DNA of 20,595 nucleotides from Apostichopus californicus (Eukaryota > Echinodermata > Holothuroidea > Aspidochirotida > Stichopodidae): assembly GCA_020650975.1 (NCBI GenBank), contig JAIPMN010003225.1:1-20595 (forward strand). Direction: 5' to 3'. Of the stretch, positions 20,527 to 20,595 are shown one piece after another; the stretch's first letter is position 1; the number at the start of each line of letters is the position of its first letter. A model generated the notes under the pieces. The model made no database searches. It was not told where the DNA came from and saw nothing but the letters and a program-made list of their open reading frames with translations. Both the position numbers and the translations under genes were made by a program.

Positions 20527-20595
20527 CAGGCGCGTAGCCAAGGGGGGGGCGAAGTGGGCAGCCGCCCCCCCCCCTTGAGCATATTTTTTTTTAAT
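20527..20595. mobile_element. hAT-type left end, truncated by the window edge
   Basis: CAGGCGCGTAGCCA at 20527-20540 matches hAT-type CAGGGGCGTAGCCA with one change, followed by a G8 run, GCGAAGTGGGCAGCCG and a C10 run that can pair with the G run. The element continues beyond the window, so its type and target duplication cannot be checked. Confidence 0.55.

Noticed and set aside
20232-20582. 116-codon minus frame
   Set aside because: It is built partly from the hAT-type end and C/G runs at the window edge and has no recognisable domain.

Overview
The window is AT-rich, intron- and repeat-laden animal DNA. GT-AG introns, scattered hAT-type DNA transposon ends, G/C homopolymer runs and repeated AGGCCTA words in an AT-rich background fit an invertebrate deuterostome, perhaps an echinoderm such as a sea cucumber or urchin. 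The taxon is an inference from style, not from a diagnostic gene. No bacterial-type gene, rRNA, tRNA or CRISPR array was recognised.

Only one host gene is supported. Two internal exons on the + strand, at 18070-18334 and 18673-18849, are joined by a 338-bp GT-AG intron and keep one open frame across it. They encode about 146 residues of a cysteine-containing stretch with four N-glycosylation sequons, so probably a secreted or membrane-protein lumenal segment. Cysteine and aromatic spacing loosely recall the N-terminal part of the invertebrate DUF229 sulfatase-like family, but this is weak. The first exon(s) and the rest of the gene are not identified; the remaining exons probably lie outside the window or are too short to see.

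The other ~18 kb is non-coding and carries mobile-element debris. Bases 1-1694 hold overlapping hAT-family remains: a hairpin-rich left part ending in a possible hAT end near 619, a frameshifted minus-strand hAT transposase C-terminus (817-1213), and a hAT right end (1520-1694). Bases 3243-3866 are a non-autonomous element flanked by TTAA. Bases 7538-8032 are an intact non-autonomous hAT element with 8-bp target duplications, lying inside one copy of an older local duplication whose second copy preserves the unfilled site. Bases 12271-12498 form a near-perfect inverted repeat with 67-bp arms, and a diverged single arm recurs at 16297-16373. Further hAT-like ends sit at 5923 and 20527, the latter running off the window.

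Tandem repeats include a G-rich 16-bp minisatellite (10758-10884), a 20-bp x3 array (11650-11709), two small two-unit repeats, and an AAG microsatellite. No novel multi-gene system is visible; the most informative structures are the hAT insertion with its empty-site paralogue and the 67-bp-arm inverted repeat with its solo relative.
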